Shown piece by piece: positions 1 through 5,183 of a stretch of 10,203 bases of DNA; the stretch's first letter is position 1; each line of letters begins with the position of its first letter. The notes below the pieces were generated by a model. That model had not been told where the DNA came from and searched no databases. It saw nothing but the letters and a program-made list of their open reading frames with translations. The translations under genes and the position numbers were made by a program. The stretch lies in NCBI GenBank assembly GCA_030629105.1, contig DAOVPS010000119.1, positions 1 through 10,203 of the forward strand, read 5' to 3'. This DNA is from JABLTI01 sp030629105 (GTDB taxonomy: Archaea > Asgardarchaeota > Heimdallarchaeia > JABLTI01).

Positions 1-4
1 ATTT

Positions 5-20
5 TATCTTAAATAAGATA
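5..20. repeat. Short perfect inverted repeat in the AT-rich leader
   Basis: The arms TATCTTA and TAAGATA are separated by AA, giving a near-palindrome of 16 bases. It lies about 130 bases before the first gene. It could be an operator half-site pair or the remains of a terminator for a gene to the left, but such palindromes also arise by chance in AT-rich DNA. No coding sequence was seen in bases 1-148. Confidence 0.3.
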
Positions 21-116
21 CACTATAAATTATAAAAATCTTAAGCTGAAAAATGTGATTTTTCAATTTAAACTAATTTTACTAACAACTTTCTATTATG
101 AGAAAATTTTATTTCT

Positions 117-130
117 CTTAAAAATATAAA
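117..130 (+). promoter_or_regulatory. TATA-like promoter of the alpha/beta hydrolase gene
   Basis: An A/T-only stretch with a TATAAA core is centred about 25 bases before the ATG at 149. In archaea the TATA box lies roughly 25 bases before the transcription start. Transcription would therefore begin at or next to the ATG, giving a leaderless mRNA. This fits the absence of a Shine-Dalgarno sequence there. Confidence 0.5.
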
Positions 131-148
131 CTACATGGTTTTCTTTGG

Positions 149-958
149 ATGATTAAAATGGGTGAAAGTGATTTCAAACGAATAGAAGGTAAATATGTGG
201 AAGTAAATAATATCAAGATGTATTACGAGGAGTATGGATCTAGTTATCCATTAATTCTCATACATGGGGGTATCAGTTCGATACAAATGTGGGAAAAACA
301 ATTGCCTGTTTTCTCCAAGCATTTCCGAGTTATAGCAGTTGATTGTCGAGGACAAGGAAAAACAACAAATCCAGAAGGGAAATTTCATTACAAATTAATG
401 GCTGATGATTTTGCTCTATTAATCAAGAAATTGAAATTAGACAAAGTTTTGCTATGTGGTTGGAGTGATGGTGGTCAAATCGGATTAGAGATGGGATTAC
501 ACTATCCAGAGCTAGTTAAAGCAATGGTTCTTGGTGGAACAATGATTAACCAACCCAAGGAAATGATTGATGGATTTAAAGCACTTGGAATTGAAGCTGC
601 TGGGAAAGTTGATTTTGAGAAGCTAGAAAAAACACTTGATTGGTTGGTAAAGTTGCTAAAAGAACAAACTGCCACACATGGTAAAGATTATTGGAAGACT
701 CTACTACTAAATATCTCTAAAATGTGGTTTGATCCAGCAGAATTTCCAGAAGAGAAAGTCAAAGAAATACAAACCCCTTCACTAATATTACTCGGTGATC
801 GTGATGATTATATTCCTGTTTCCGAAGCAACAGCAATGCACAAATTGATGCCAAATTCAGAGCTAGCAATTATCCCCAATAGTAATCATGATTGCTATAT
901 AACTCAAAAAGAGATTTTTAACCAGATTGTAATTAATTATCTTCTAAAACAAATATAA
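149..958 (+). CDS. Alpha/beta hydrolase (alpha/beta-fold serine hydrolase)
   Basis: This is a 269-residue cytosolic hydrolase of the single-domain alpha/beta family, a normal length for the group. The oxyanion-hole HGG is at residues 39-41, and the nucleophile elbow GWSDGG places the catalytic Ser at 106. A D-R-G-x-G-type turn (DCRGQG) is at 65-70. The acid is probably D219 in GDRDD, and the catalytic His is H247 in NSNHD. There is no signal peptide or membrane helix. Lid residues lie roughly between 130 and 200. The substrate cannot be read from sequence; esterase, lactonase and C-C hydrolase activities are all possible. The ATG at 149 fits the TATA spacing, with ATG 158 as an alternative. 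The gene stands alone and converges on the minus-strand operon that follows. Confidence 0.9.
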   Translation: MIKMGESDFKRIEGKYVEVNNIKMYYEEYGSSYPLILIHGGISSIQMWEKQLPVFSKHFRVIAVDCRGQGKTTNPEGKFHYKLMADDFALLIKKLKLDKVLLCGWSDGGQIGLEMGLHYPELVKAMVLGGTMINQPKEMIDGFKALGIEAAGKVDFEKLEKTLDWLVKLLKEQTATHGKDYWKTLLLNISKMWFDPAEFPEEKVKEIQTPSLILLGDRDDYIPVSEATAMHKLMPNSELAIIPNSNHDCYITQKEIFNQIVINYLLKQI

Positions 959-965
959 TCAATTA

Positions 966-990
966 ATGAATAAAAAAAGAAAGAAGATTG
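966..990 (-). terminator. Oligo-T terminator of the minus-strand ALF-LTP operon
   Basis: Read on the minus strand just past the stop of the 175-residue gene, this stretch is pyrimidine-rich with a run of seven T (plus-strand A run at 972-978). Archaeal transcription commonly ends at such oligo-T tracts without a hairpin. The site lies in the 40-base gap between two convergent genes. Confidence 0.45.
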
Positions 991-998
991 AAGAAAGA

Positions 999-1526
999 TT
1001 AATCGTGTAGATAAGCAGTTACACCCCTTAAAATTAGGGTATAAACACCTTTTGTATAAGGTCGAAGATAGAACTCGATTTCATCCTTATCTGGTATATC
1101 GGTGATAAAAGCAACATAATCTTCTCCTTCTTCCCCTTCTCCTTTAAATTGGATTTCTTCTTGTAAAACTTTGTTTTTCCAAAGGAAAACTTGAACTTCA
1201 GTGCCATCATCACGTTTGTATTTTCTTTGGACTCTAAATATAAATTGAATTTGATTCATATGCTTTTTATCAATTAGCTGATCTTTTGGTTTAAAACGAA
1301 CCCTTACGCATCCTTGATTGAAAAATGAGGTAATATCTGATTGGTTAAATCTGGTAGATCTGATTATAGCATAATTTTGTTCATATTGATCCTTTAAAGT
1401 ATACTTAGGTCTTGGTCCAATAAAAGCACCATACAAATAAAGATAAGCTTCAAACTTGTCATCTACAATCTTGTATGGTTCTCTTGGTGTTAAGTGGAAT
1501 AATGCTTTAATACCTTTATTTATCAA
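999..1526 (-). CDS. Uncharacterised ALF-LTP family protein, TTG start, copy 1
   Basis: I do not recognise this 175-residue protein as a named family. It resembles the protein encoded at 6603-7070. Both begin with ALF-x-LTP-x2-P, continue with K-x-E-x-YL and a later L-x2-QY, and end with a similar run of hydrophobic/charged alternation (VQVF against VQIF, then a final aromatic-rich strand). The pattern suggests an all-beta domain. There is no signal peptide, transmembrane helix or cysteine cluster; C73 is the only Cys. The start is TTG at 1526, read from the reverse complement. It overlaps the TGA stop of the upstream gene as TTGA, with GGAG about 10 bases before it. This points to translational coupling, so the two products probably work together. 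A binding or structural role is more likely than an enzymatic one, but this is a guess. Confidence 0.75.
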   Translation of the reverse strand: MINKGIKALFHLTPREPYKIVDDKFEAYLYLYGAFIGPRPKYTLKDQYEQNYAIIRSTRFNQSDITSFFNQGCVRVRFKPKDQLIDKKHMNQIQFIFRVQRKYKRDDGTEVQVFLWKNKVLQEEIQFKGEGEEGEDYVAFITDIPDKDEIEFYLRPYTKGVYTLILRGVTAYLHD

Positions 1527-1972
1527 TCTTCATCGTCTCCTGAACTCGTTGTCACTTGTTGTTCTCTTTCTAGTGCTTTTTTCTTTGCTTCATCTAGAAG
1601 TTGTAATTTGGCTGCTTCTACTCCAGCTTCTTCGATTTGTTCAAGCGTTTTTTTTGCTTTCTCATCTGTTAAAGCACTTTCTAATAATCTATCACGAGCA
1701 TCTTCACTCCATTTCCTTTCAGCGAATTTATCTAATTCATCTTTTCGTTTTTCTCGCTTTAACACATCAAGTCTTATCTTTTCTTCAAGTTCTTTTGTAT
1801 CCTTTTCTTTTTGTGCTAGGATTTCTCCATCAGCGCTAAGTTCTTCTGCGTAAAAGGCATTGGCAGCTTTGTCCTTTCTTATCTTTTTATCGAATTTTTT
1901 TCTTGCTCGTTTTACTTTTCTGTCTTTTGTATATGGTATTTTACTCTTTTTTCTCGGCATAATAATCAACAT
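1523..1972 (-). CDS. Highly basic coiled-coil protein of unknown function
   Basis: This is a 149-residue protein with strong charge segregation. Residues 6-36 are packed with Lys/Arg (PRKKSK, KRARKKFDKK), residues 40-140 are Ala/Leu/Glu/Lys-rich and should form long helices or a coiled coil, and the tail ends in acidic GDDED. There are no Cys residues, no membrane segment and no catalytic motif. The basic N-terminus could bind nucleic acid, ribosome or membrane phospholipid. The acidic tail could modulate that. It is the first gene of a two-gene operon and overlaps the following ALF-LTP gene by four bases. The start may instead be the ATG at 1960 (MPRKKSK), which sits about 25 bases after a TATA-like stretch. 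I recognise no family. Confidence 0.75.
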   Translation of the reverse strand: MLIIMPRKKSKIPYTKDRKVKRARKKFDKKIRKDKAANAFYAEELSADGEILAQKEKDTKELEEKIRLDVLKREKRKDELDKFAERKWSEDARDRLLESALTDEKAKKTLEQIEEAGVEAAKLQLLDEAKKKALEREQQVTTSSGDDED

Positions 1973-1978
1973 GACTAC

Positions 1979-1990
1979 TTTTTTATTACA
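1979..1990 (-). promoter_or_regulatory. TATA-like element of the minus-strand operon
   Basis: On the minus strand this reads GTAATAAAAAA-like. It is centred about 25 bases before the in-frame ATG at 1960 and only about 12 before the ATG at 1972. If it is the TATA box, the transcript begins near 1960 and the shorter protein is made. The match to an archaeal TATA box is moderate. Confidence 0.3.
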
Positions 1991-2008
1991 ATTTCAGAGA
2001 TTTAATAG

Positions 2009-2092
2009 TCTCAAATGGAGGCCTTTCTAAAGTTCCTACTCGACATAAATAGCAAGTAAAGCTGAATATTTGAGAAACAAAGTTTCCCTCCA
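2009..2092. repeat. Two nested inverted repeats between divergent genes
   Basis: TCTCAAAT (2009-2016) is complementary to ATTTGAGA (2068-2075). TGGAGG (2016-2021) is complementary to CCTCCA (2087-2092). The two pairings overlap at 2016 and interleave instead of stacking, so they would be alternatives. This stretch is less AT-rich than the rest of the roughly 200-base gap. It lies before the TATA-like box at 2111-2124 and so is probably outside the GTPase transcript. It could be regulatory DNA, an unannotated RNA or chance. Confidence 0.25.
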
Positions 2093-2110
2093 AGATGCTA
2101 ACTGCTTCTA

Positions 2111-2124
2111 TTTATTTATATTTT
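2111..2124 (+). promoter_or_regulatory. TATA-like promoter of the small GTPase-like gene
   Basis: TTTATTTATATTTT is the best TATA box in the gap. A start about 25 bases downstream puts transcription near 2143. That leaves a leader of about 35 bases to the ATG at 2179, or about 100 bases to the ATG at 2245. This gene would then be leadered, unlike several others in the window. Confidence 0.45.
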
Positions 2125-2232
2125 TTGCAAAAAAGGGGTGAGACGAAAAAAAGAAATTCAGTAAATTGACAATTCTAAATGGATAAACTAATGTTTTTGA
2201 ATTATGAGAAACATAGTTCTTTTGTAAAATAT

Positions 2233-2236
2233 GGAG
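2233..2236 (+). promoter_or_regulatory. Shine-Dalgarno GGAG deciding the GTPase start
   Basis: GGAG lies 8 bases before the ATG at 2245, an ideal spacing. The earlier in-frame ATG at 2179 has no such site. This supports initiation at 2245 and a normal Ras-like N-terminus. Confidence 0.45.
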
Positions 2237-2244
2237 AATTAAAG

Positions 2245-2811
2245 ATGAAGAAGGATCAAAAAAATGAAGGTGAAGTTTACAAAATAGTCCTTATTGGAGA
2301 TGAAGATGTAGGGAAAGAAATACTAAGAAAGAACTATTTTGGTTACAATCAAGATTTTACCGCATTTGATGATAAAGGCTTAACATTTGCAATTAAAAGA
2401 GTAGAAACTGAAGAAGTAAAAGTAGCATTTCAAATTTGGGATCTTGGATCAAAGGAAGAGTTTGATTCAGCTAGGCCGTACTTCTATCGAGAATCGAAAG
2501 GAGCGTTTCTTGTCTTTGATGTTACAAATCCTAGCAGCTTCCAAAACTTGCCAAAATGGTTGGAGGAGCTTTGGAAAAGAGTTGGTAGGGTACCAATGAT
2601 TATTTGTGGAAATAGAGCGAATTTACGGGAAGGAAAAGAAAGTAAAGAGTTTGTTCGGAAAGAACTTGGAAAAGAATATTGCCGAAGGATCAAAGAAAAA
2701 ACTGGAATTGATGTTATATATATTGAAACTAGTGAAGAATCTGGAGAGAATTTAGAAGAAGCATTTCTTTTCTTAGCTGAAGCAATTATTAGAATTACCG
2801 ATAAAGTATAG
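2245..2811 (+). CDS. Ras/Rab-fold small GTPase-like protein with degenerate G boxes
   Basis: This is a 188-residue Ras-superfamily protein if started at 2245 (210 residues from ATG 2179; numbers here use the 210 form). The fold is clear: beta1 YKIVLIG (34-40), WDLG (87-90), FLVFDVT-x-PSSF (110-121), MIICGN (140-145), ETS-x2-SGEN-x-EEAF (183-196). Nucleotide-binding positions deviate. The P-loop is GDEDVGKE with E47 where Ser/Thr coordinates magnesium. The switch I Thr appears replaced (DDKG, 64-67). DxxGQ is DLGS. NKxD is NRAN, with N148 for the guanine-recognising Asp. SAK is SEE. It may be a pseudo-GTPase, a purely regulatory or structural protein, or have altered base specificity. There is no C-terminal prenylation Cys. 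The DUF362 gene follows after 64 bases, which contain a T5 tract and a possible separate promoter. Confidence 0.85.
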   Translation: MKKDQKNEGEVYKIVLIGDEDVGKEILRKNYFGYNQDFTAFDDKGLTFAIKRVETEEVKVAFQIWDLGSKEEFDSARPYFYRESKGAFLVFDVTNPSSFQNLPKWLEELWKRVGRVPMIICGNRANLREGKESKEFVRKELGKEYCRRIKEKTGIDVIYIETSEESGENLEEAFLFLAEAIIRITDKV

Positions 2812-2836
2812 CAGTCAAGTCATTTTTCTAAAGCAG

Positions 2837-2846
2837 AAAATATTTA
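2837..2846 (+). promoter_or_regulatory. Possible TATA box of the DUF362 gene
   Basis: An AAAATATTTA stretch is centred about 33 bases before the ATG at 2876, just after a T5 tract at 2823-2827 that could end the GTPase transcript. Together they suggest the DUF362 gene can be transcribed separately, with a leader of only a few bases. Read-through from the GTPase gene is equally possible. Confidence 0.3.
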
Positions 2847-2875
2847 GGAAAGAATCAAGTCTTAATCTACTTACA

Positions 2876-4492
2876 ATGAATGATTCAAGTCATGACCAAG
2901 CAAAGAAAAAAATTGATTGTTATGATTCTTCTTTTTTTCAAAAAAAACCATCAAAGAAGAAGTTATTTCTGAATGGTTTGTTTATCTTTGGTTTCCTGAA
3001 TCTCCTCTGGTTTCTTTTCAGAACTGGAACAAAACCAACACGAATTATTTATCCATGTCAAAAAGCAGCATTGAAAAATATGTCTTTAGCATTTAGTTCA
3101 ATTGTGCCACTACTATCATTTTCAGCTTTCAGACTAAAAACTAGAAATATGTTTGCACGCAGTAAGAAAGCAATAATAGCAATACTAATTATTGCTCCTC
3201 TTTTAGGAGGAATTTATTTACAAGCAACTACAACAGTAGAGGAAGTTGGTTTGAATATTATTGGAACAGAGAGTAGTTCACCTTTTAGTTCTGATATTTT
3301 CGTTGTGAATGGTCGTGAAATGGCTCATATCCAGAATTTAATCGATCTCATGGGTTCTGAGGGACTTAATTTTTATCAATCAAGTACTTCTGCTGTAAAC
3401 CAGGGTCCATCTGGATTGATAGCTTCGTCAGATGTCATTTTACTCAAAGTTAATGCACAATGGTCCATGCGAGGTGGAACGAATACTGACATGTTAAAGG
3501 AACTCATCCAAGCAATTGTTGATCATCCAGACAGTTTCACTGGAGAAATTATTGTTGCAGATAATGGTCAAGGGAGCGGTGCTTTGGAAAGGCTTAGTAC
3601 AAATGCTGAAGATCAGTCACAATCCTCCCAGGATGTTGTAGATTATTTTTCAAATGACTATAATGTTTCAACGTTTCTCTGGGATGCCATACGTTTTTCT
3701 CAAGTTCAAGAGTTTTCTAATGGTGACATGGATGACGGGTATGTGGTGTATGATACAGTTGATCCTGATACAGGAATCTATGTTTCATATCCAAAATTTG
3801 AGACGGATTATGGTACTAAAGTTAGTTTCAAAAATGGCATTTGGAATGGGACTCATTATGAAGAAAAACTGAAAGTGATTAACTTGCCAGTTCTAAAATC
3901 CCATGGATCGTATGGAGTTACTGCTACAATAAAAAACTACATGGGAGTACCAACTCAAGCATTAACAAATTCTCACCAAAAAATTGCTACTGGTGGGTTG
4001 GGGACATTAATGGTGGAATTTGGATTACCAACTCTGAATATAATAGATGCTAAATGGATAAATGCTAATCCTGCAAATTCACTTTCTGCAGGTCCGGCAA
4101 CAAGCTATCGAGAAGCTACTCGAGTAAATGTCTTGATCGCTGGGATTGATCCCGTTGCCCTTGACTACTGGTCATCGAAAAACATCCTTATAAAAACATC
4201 AGAGTTAATCGGTTATACAGACACACATACTCTTAATCCAGACAATACTGTAAGAAGTGGTCTTACTGAAGCATTTGGCGTCTGGCTAAATTTAACTAAG
4301 GATGAACTCATTCAAGGTGGTTTCAATGTTACATCTGATGTTGAAGAAATGAACATCTATGTTAATTCATCGGAAATATCCACAGAAACGATTAATTACA
4401 ACTACATGTGGTTAATTTATGGTGTCGTAGGAACAAACGCATTAGTGTTCATATTCATTATAATTCGAGCCTTCAGAAAAGCAAAGAATTAA
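2876..4492 (+). CDS. Membrane-anchored DUF362 protein
   Basis: This 538-residue protein carries a DUF362 domain. Recognisable blocks are VILLKVNAQW (187-196), INLPVLKSHG (335-344) followed by TIKNYMGV (351-358), NIIDA (388-392) and AGIDPVALDYW (422-432). Hydrophobic helices lie at about 31-48, 70-85, 97-115 and 511-531. Lys/Arg before helix 1, between helices 2 and 3 and after helix 4 predict that the DUF362 domain and the 49-68 loop face outside. NxS/T sequons at N264, N324, N472, N484 and N497 agree. The outer loop carries GTKPTRIIYPCQ, with C61 the likeliest functional residue. DUF362 has no settled biochemical role; some relatives carry ferredoxin-like clusters, but none is seen here. The stop lies 8 bases from the end of the convergent zinc-finger gene, so their mRNA ends probably overlap. 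Confidence 0.85.
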   Translation: MNDSSHDQAKKKIDCYDSSFFQKKPSKKKLFLNGLFIFGFLNLLWFLFRTGTKPTRIIYPCQKAALKNMSLAFSSIVPLLSFSAFRLKTRNMFARSKKAIIAILIIAPLLGGIYLQATTTVEEVGLNIIGTESSSPFSSDIFVVNGREMAHIQNLIDLMGSEGLNFYQSSTSAVNQGPSGLIASSDVILLKVNAQWSMRGGTNTDMLKELIQAIVDHPDSFTGEIIVADNGQGSGALERLSTNAEDQSQSSQDVVDYFSNDYNVSTFLWDAIRFSQVQEFSNGDMDDGYVVYDTVDPDTGIYVSYPKFETDYGTKVSFKNGIWNGTHYEEKLKVINLPVLKSHGSYGVTATIKNYMGVPTQALTNSHQKIATGGLGTLMVEFGLPTLNIIDAKWINANPANSLSAGPATSYREATRVNVLIAGIDPVALDYWSSKNILIKTSELIGYTDTHTLNPDNTVRSGLTEAFGVWLNLTKDELIQGGFNVTSDVEEMNIYVNSSEISTETINYNYMWLIYGVVGTNALVFIFIIIRAFRKAKN

Positions 4493-4500
4493 TTCAACAT

Positions 4501-5118
4501 TCATTTTAATTGCTCAACTATCGGTACAATTCCTTCTATTGGTATATTTTCAGAGCAATTAGGACAGAATCCCATTACTTTTAGCCACTCATGAAAATGA
4601 ACATAATGAGCTAATCCTTCACATAAACTACATTTACCTAACTCATCTCCAAAGGAAATCGGTAATTTACAAACAATGCAAATTAGTACCTCTTTTTTAC
4701 ATGCAGAACAGATAGGGGTATCTCTCTCTAAGAGCTCTCCACAGAAATAGCAAGCATAGTATTTTGTCTTATCAGCTTTAAACTCTTGTAGATAATCTTC
4801 TGCAGCCAAGTACTCAATGAATTGTATGTGTTCAGGAGCGATATCATCTGAAGGAAAGCGAATTCTCTCTACCTCAAAACCAAGCTTCAAACGCAAATCA
4901 GAAGTAATTTTGTTTTCCGAGAATTGTTTTCGTGCTGATGCTCTGGTACCAATAAAGCTATAGATTTTCCTATCTAGTCTTGAGATTACGATAATAAGAG
5001 ATTCTTCAAACAAAATGCCAGAACGTGGAGTGATTTTCTTGTCCACACCATCCTCATCAATAACAATGTACTCAGCATTATTTATTCGATACATCTCATC
5101 AAACTTTTTCTGACTCAT
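4501..5118 (-). CDS. Gelsolin-like/zinc-ribbon/PHD-RING-like protein
   Basis: This is 205 residues from the ATG at 5118, or 209 from a GTG at 5130 (numbers use 209). Residues about 20-95 alternate strands and end in IYSFIGTRASARKQF (56-70) and a LRLKLGFEVERI-like segment. The pattern resembles a gelsolin repeat (iyvWiGk-as-rk); this is a tentative fold call. The C-terminus holds two zinc modules: a ribbon C127-x2-C130-x10-C141-x2-C144, then C151-x2-C154-x12-C167-x2-C170-x4-H175-x2-H178-x10-C189-x2-C192. The last has the cross-brace spacing of PHD/RING fingers, with His at the sixth ligand. EWLK between H178 and C189 recalls RING proteins. Roles in ubiquitin-like ligation or actin regulation are possible; neither is shown. 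There is no signal peptide, so it is cytosolic. It shares a bidirectional promoter with the propeller gene. Confidence 0.8.
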   Translation of the reverse strand: MSQKKFDEMYRINNAEYIVIDEDGVDKKITPRSGILFEESLIIVISRLDRKIYSFIGTRASARKQFSENKITSDLRLKLGFEVERIRFPSDDIAPEHIQFIEYLAAEDYLQEFKADKTKYYACYFCGELLERDTPICSACKKEVLICIVCKLPISFGDELGKCSLCEGLAHYVHFHEWLKVMGFCPNCSENIPIEGIVPIVEQLK

Positions 5119-5140
5119 CGTTTGGTTCACTCTAAATCAT

Positions 5141-5160
5141 GTTTAATAATTATTATAAAT
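5141..5160. promoter_or_regulatory. Compact bidirectional TATA promoter
   Basis: GTTTAATAATTATTATAAAT is nearly symmetric. Read rightward, TTATAAAT is centred about 27 bases before the ATG at 5184. Read leftward, ATTTATAATA is centred about 26 bases before the GTG at 5130 and 38 before the ATG at 5118. One 20-bp element would thus drive both the propeller operon and the gelsolin/zinc gene. Polymerases could compete, coupling expression of the two. Confidence 0.5.
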
Positions 5161-5183
5161 ACTAAAGCGACTTATTTTTAGAT

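Noticed and set aside
1..148. Possible end of a gene entering from the left
   Set aside because: All frames on both strands are broken by frequent stops, and the base composition is that of intergenic DNA.
1456..1853. Long plus-strand open frames opposite the coiled-coil gene, one Leu/Phe-rich like a membrane protein
   Set aside because: They are antisense shadows of the Lys/Glu-rich coding sequence at 1523-1972. Their Ser/Leu/Phe bias is the complement of its codons, and they have no promoter or ribosome site.
2015..2059. 14-codon open frame (MEAFLK...) upstream of the GTPase
   Set aside because: It is too short to separate from chance, lies before the likely transcription start at about 2143, and has no ribosome-binding site.
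2179..2244. N-terminal extension of the GTPase from ATG 2179
   Set aside because: It is in frame and possible, but it has no ribosome-binding site or correctly spaced TATA box. The ATG at 2245 has GGAG at good spacing and gives the usual distance to beta1.
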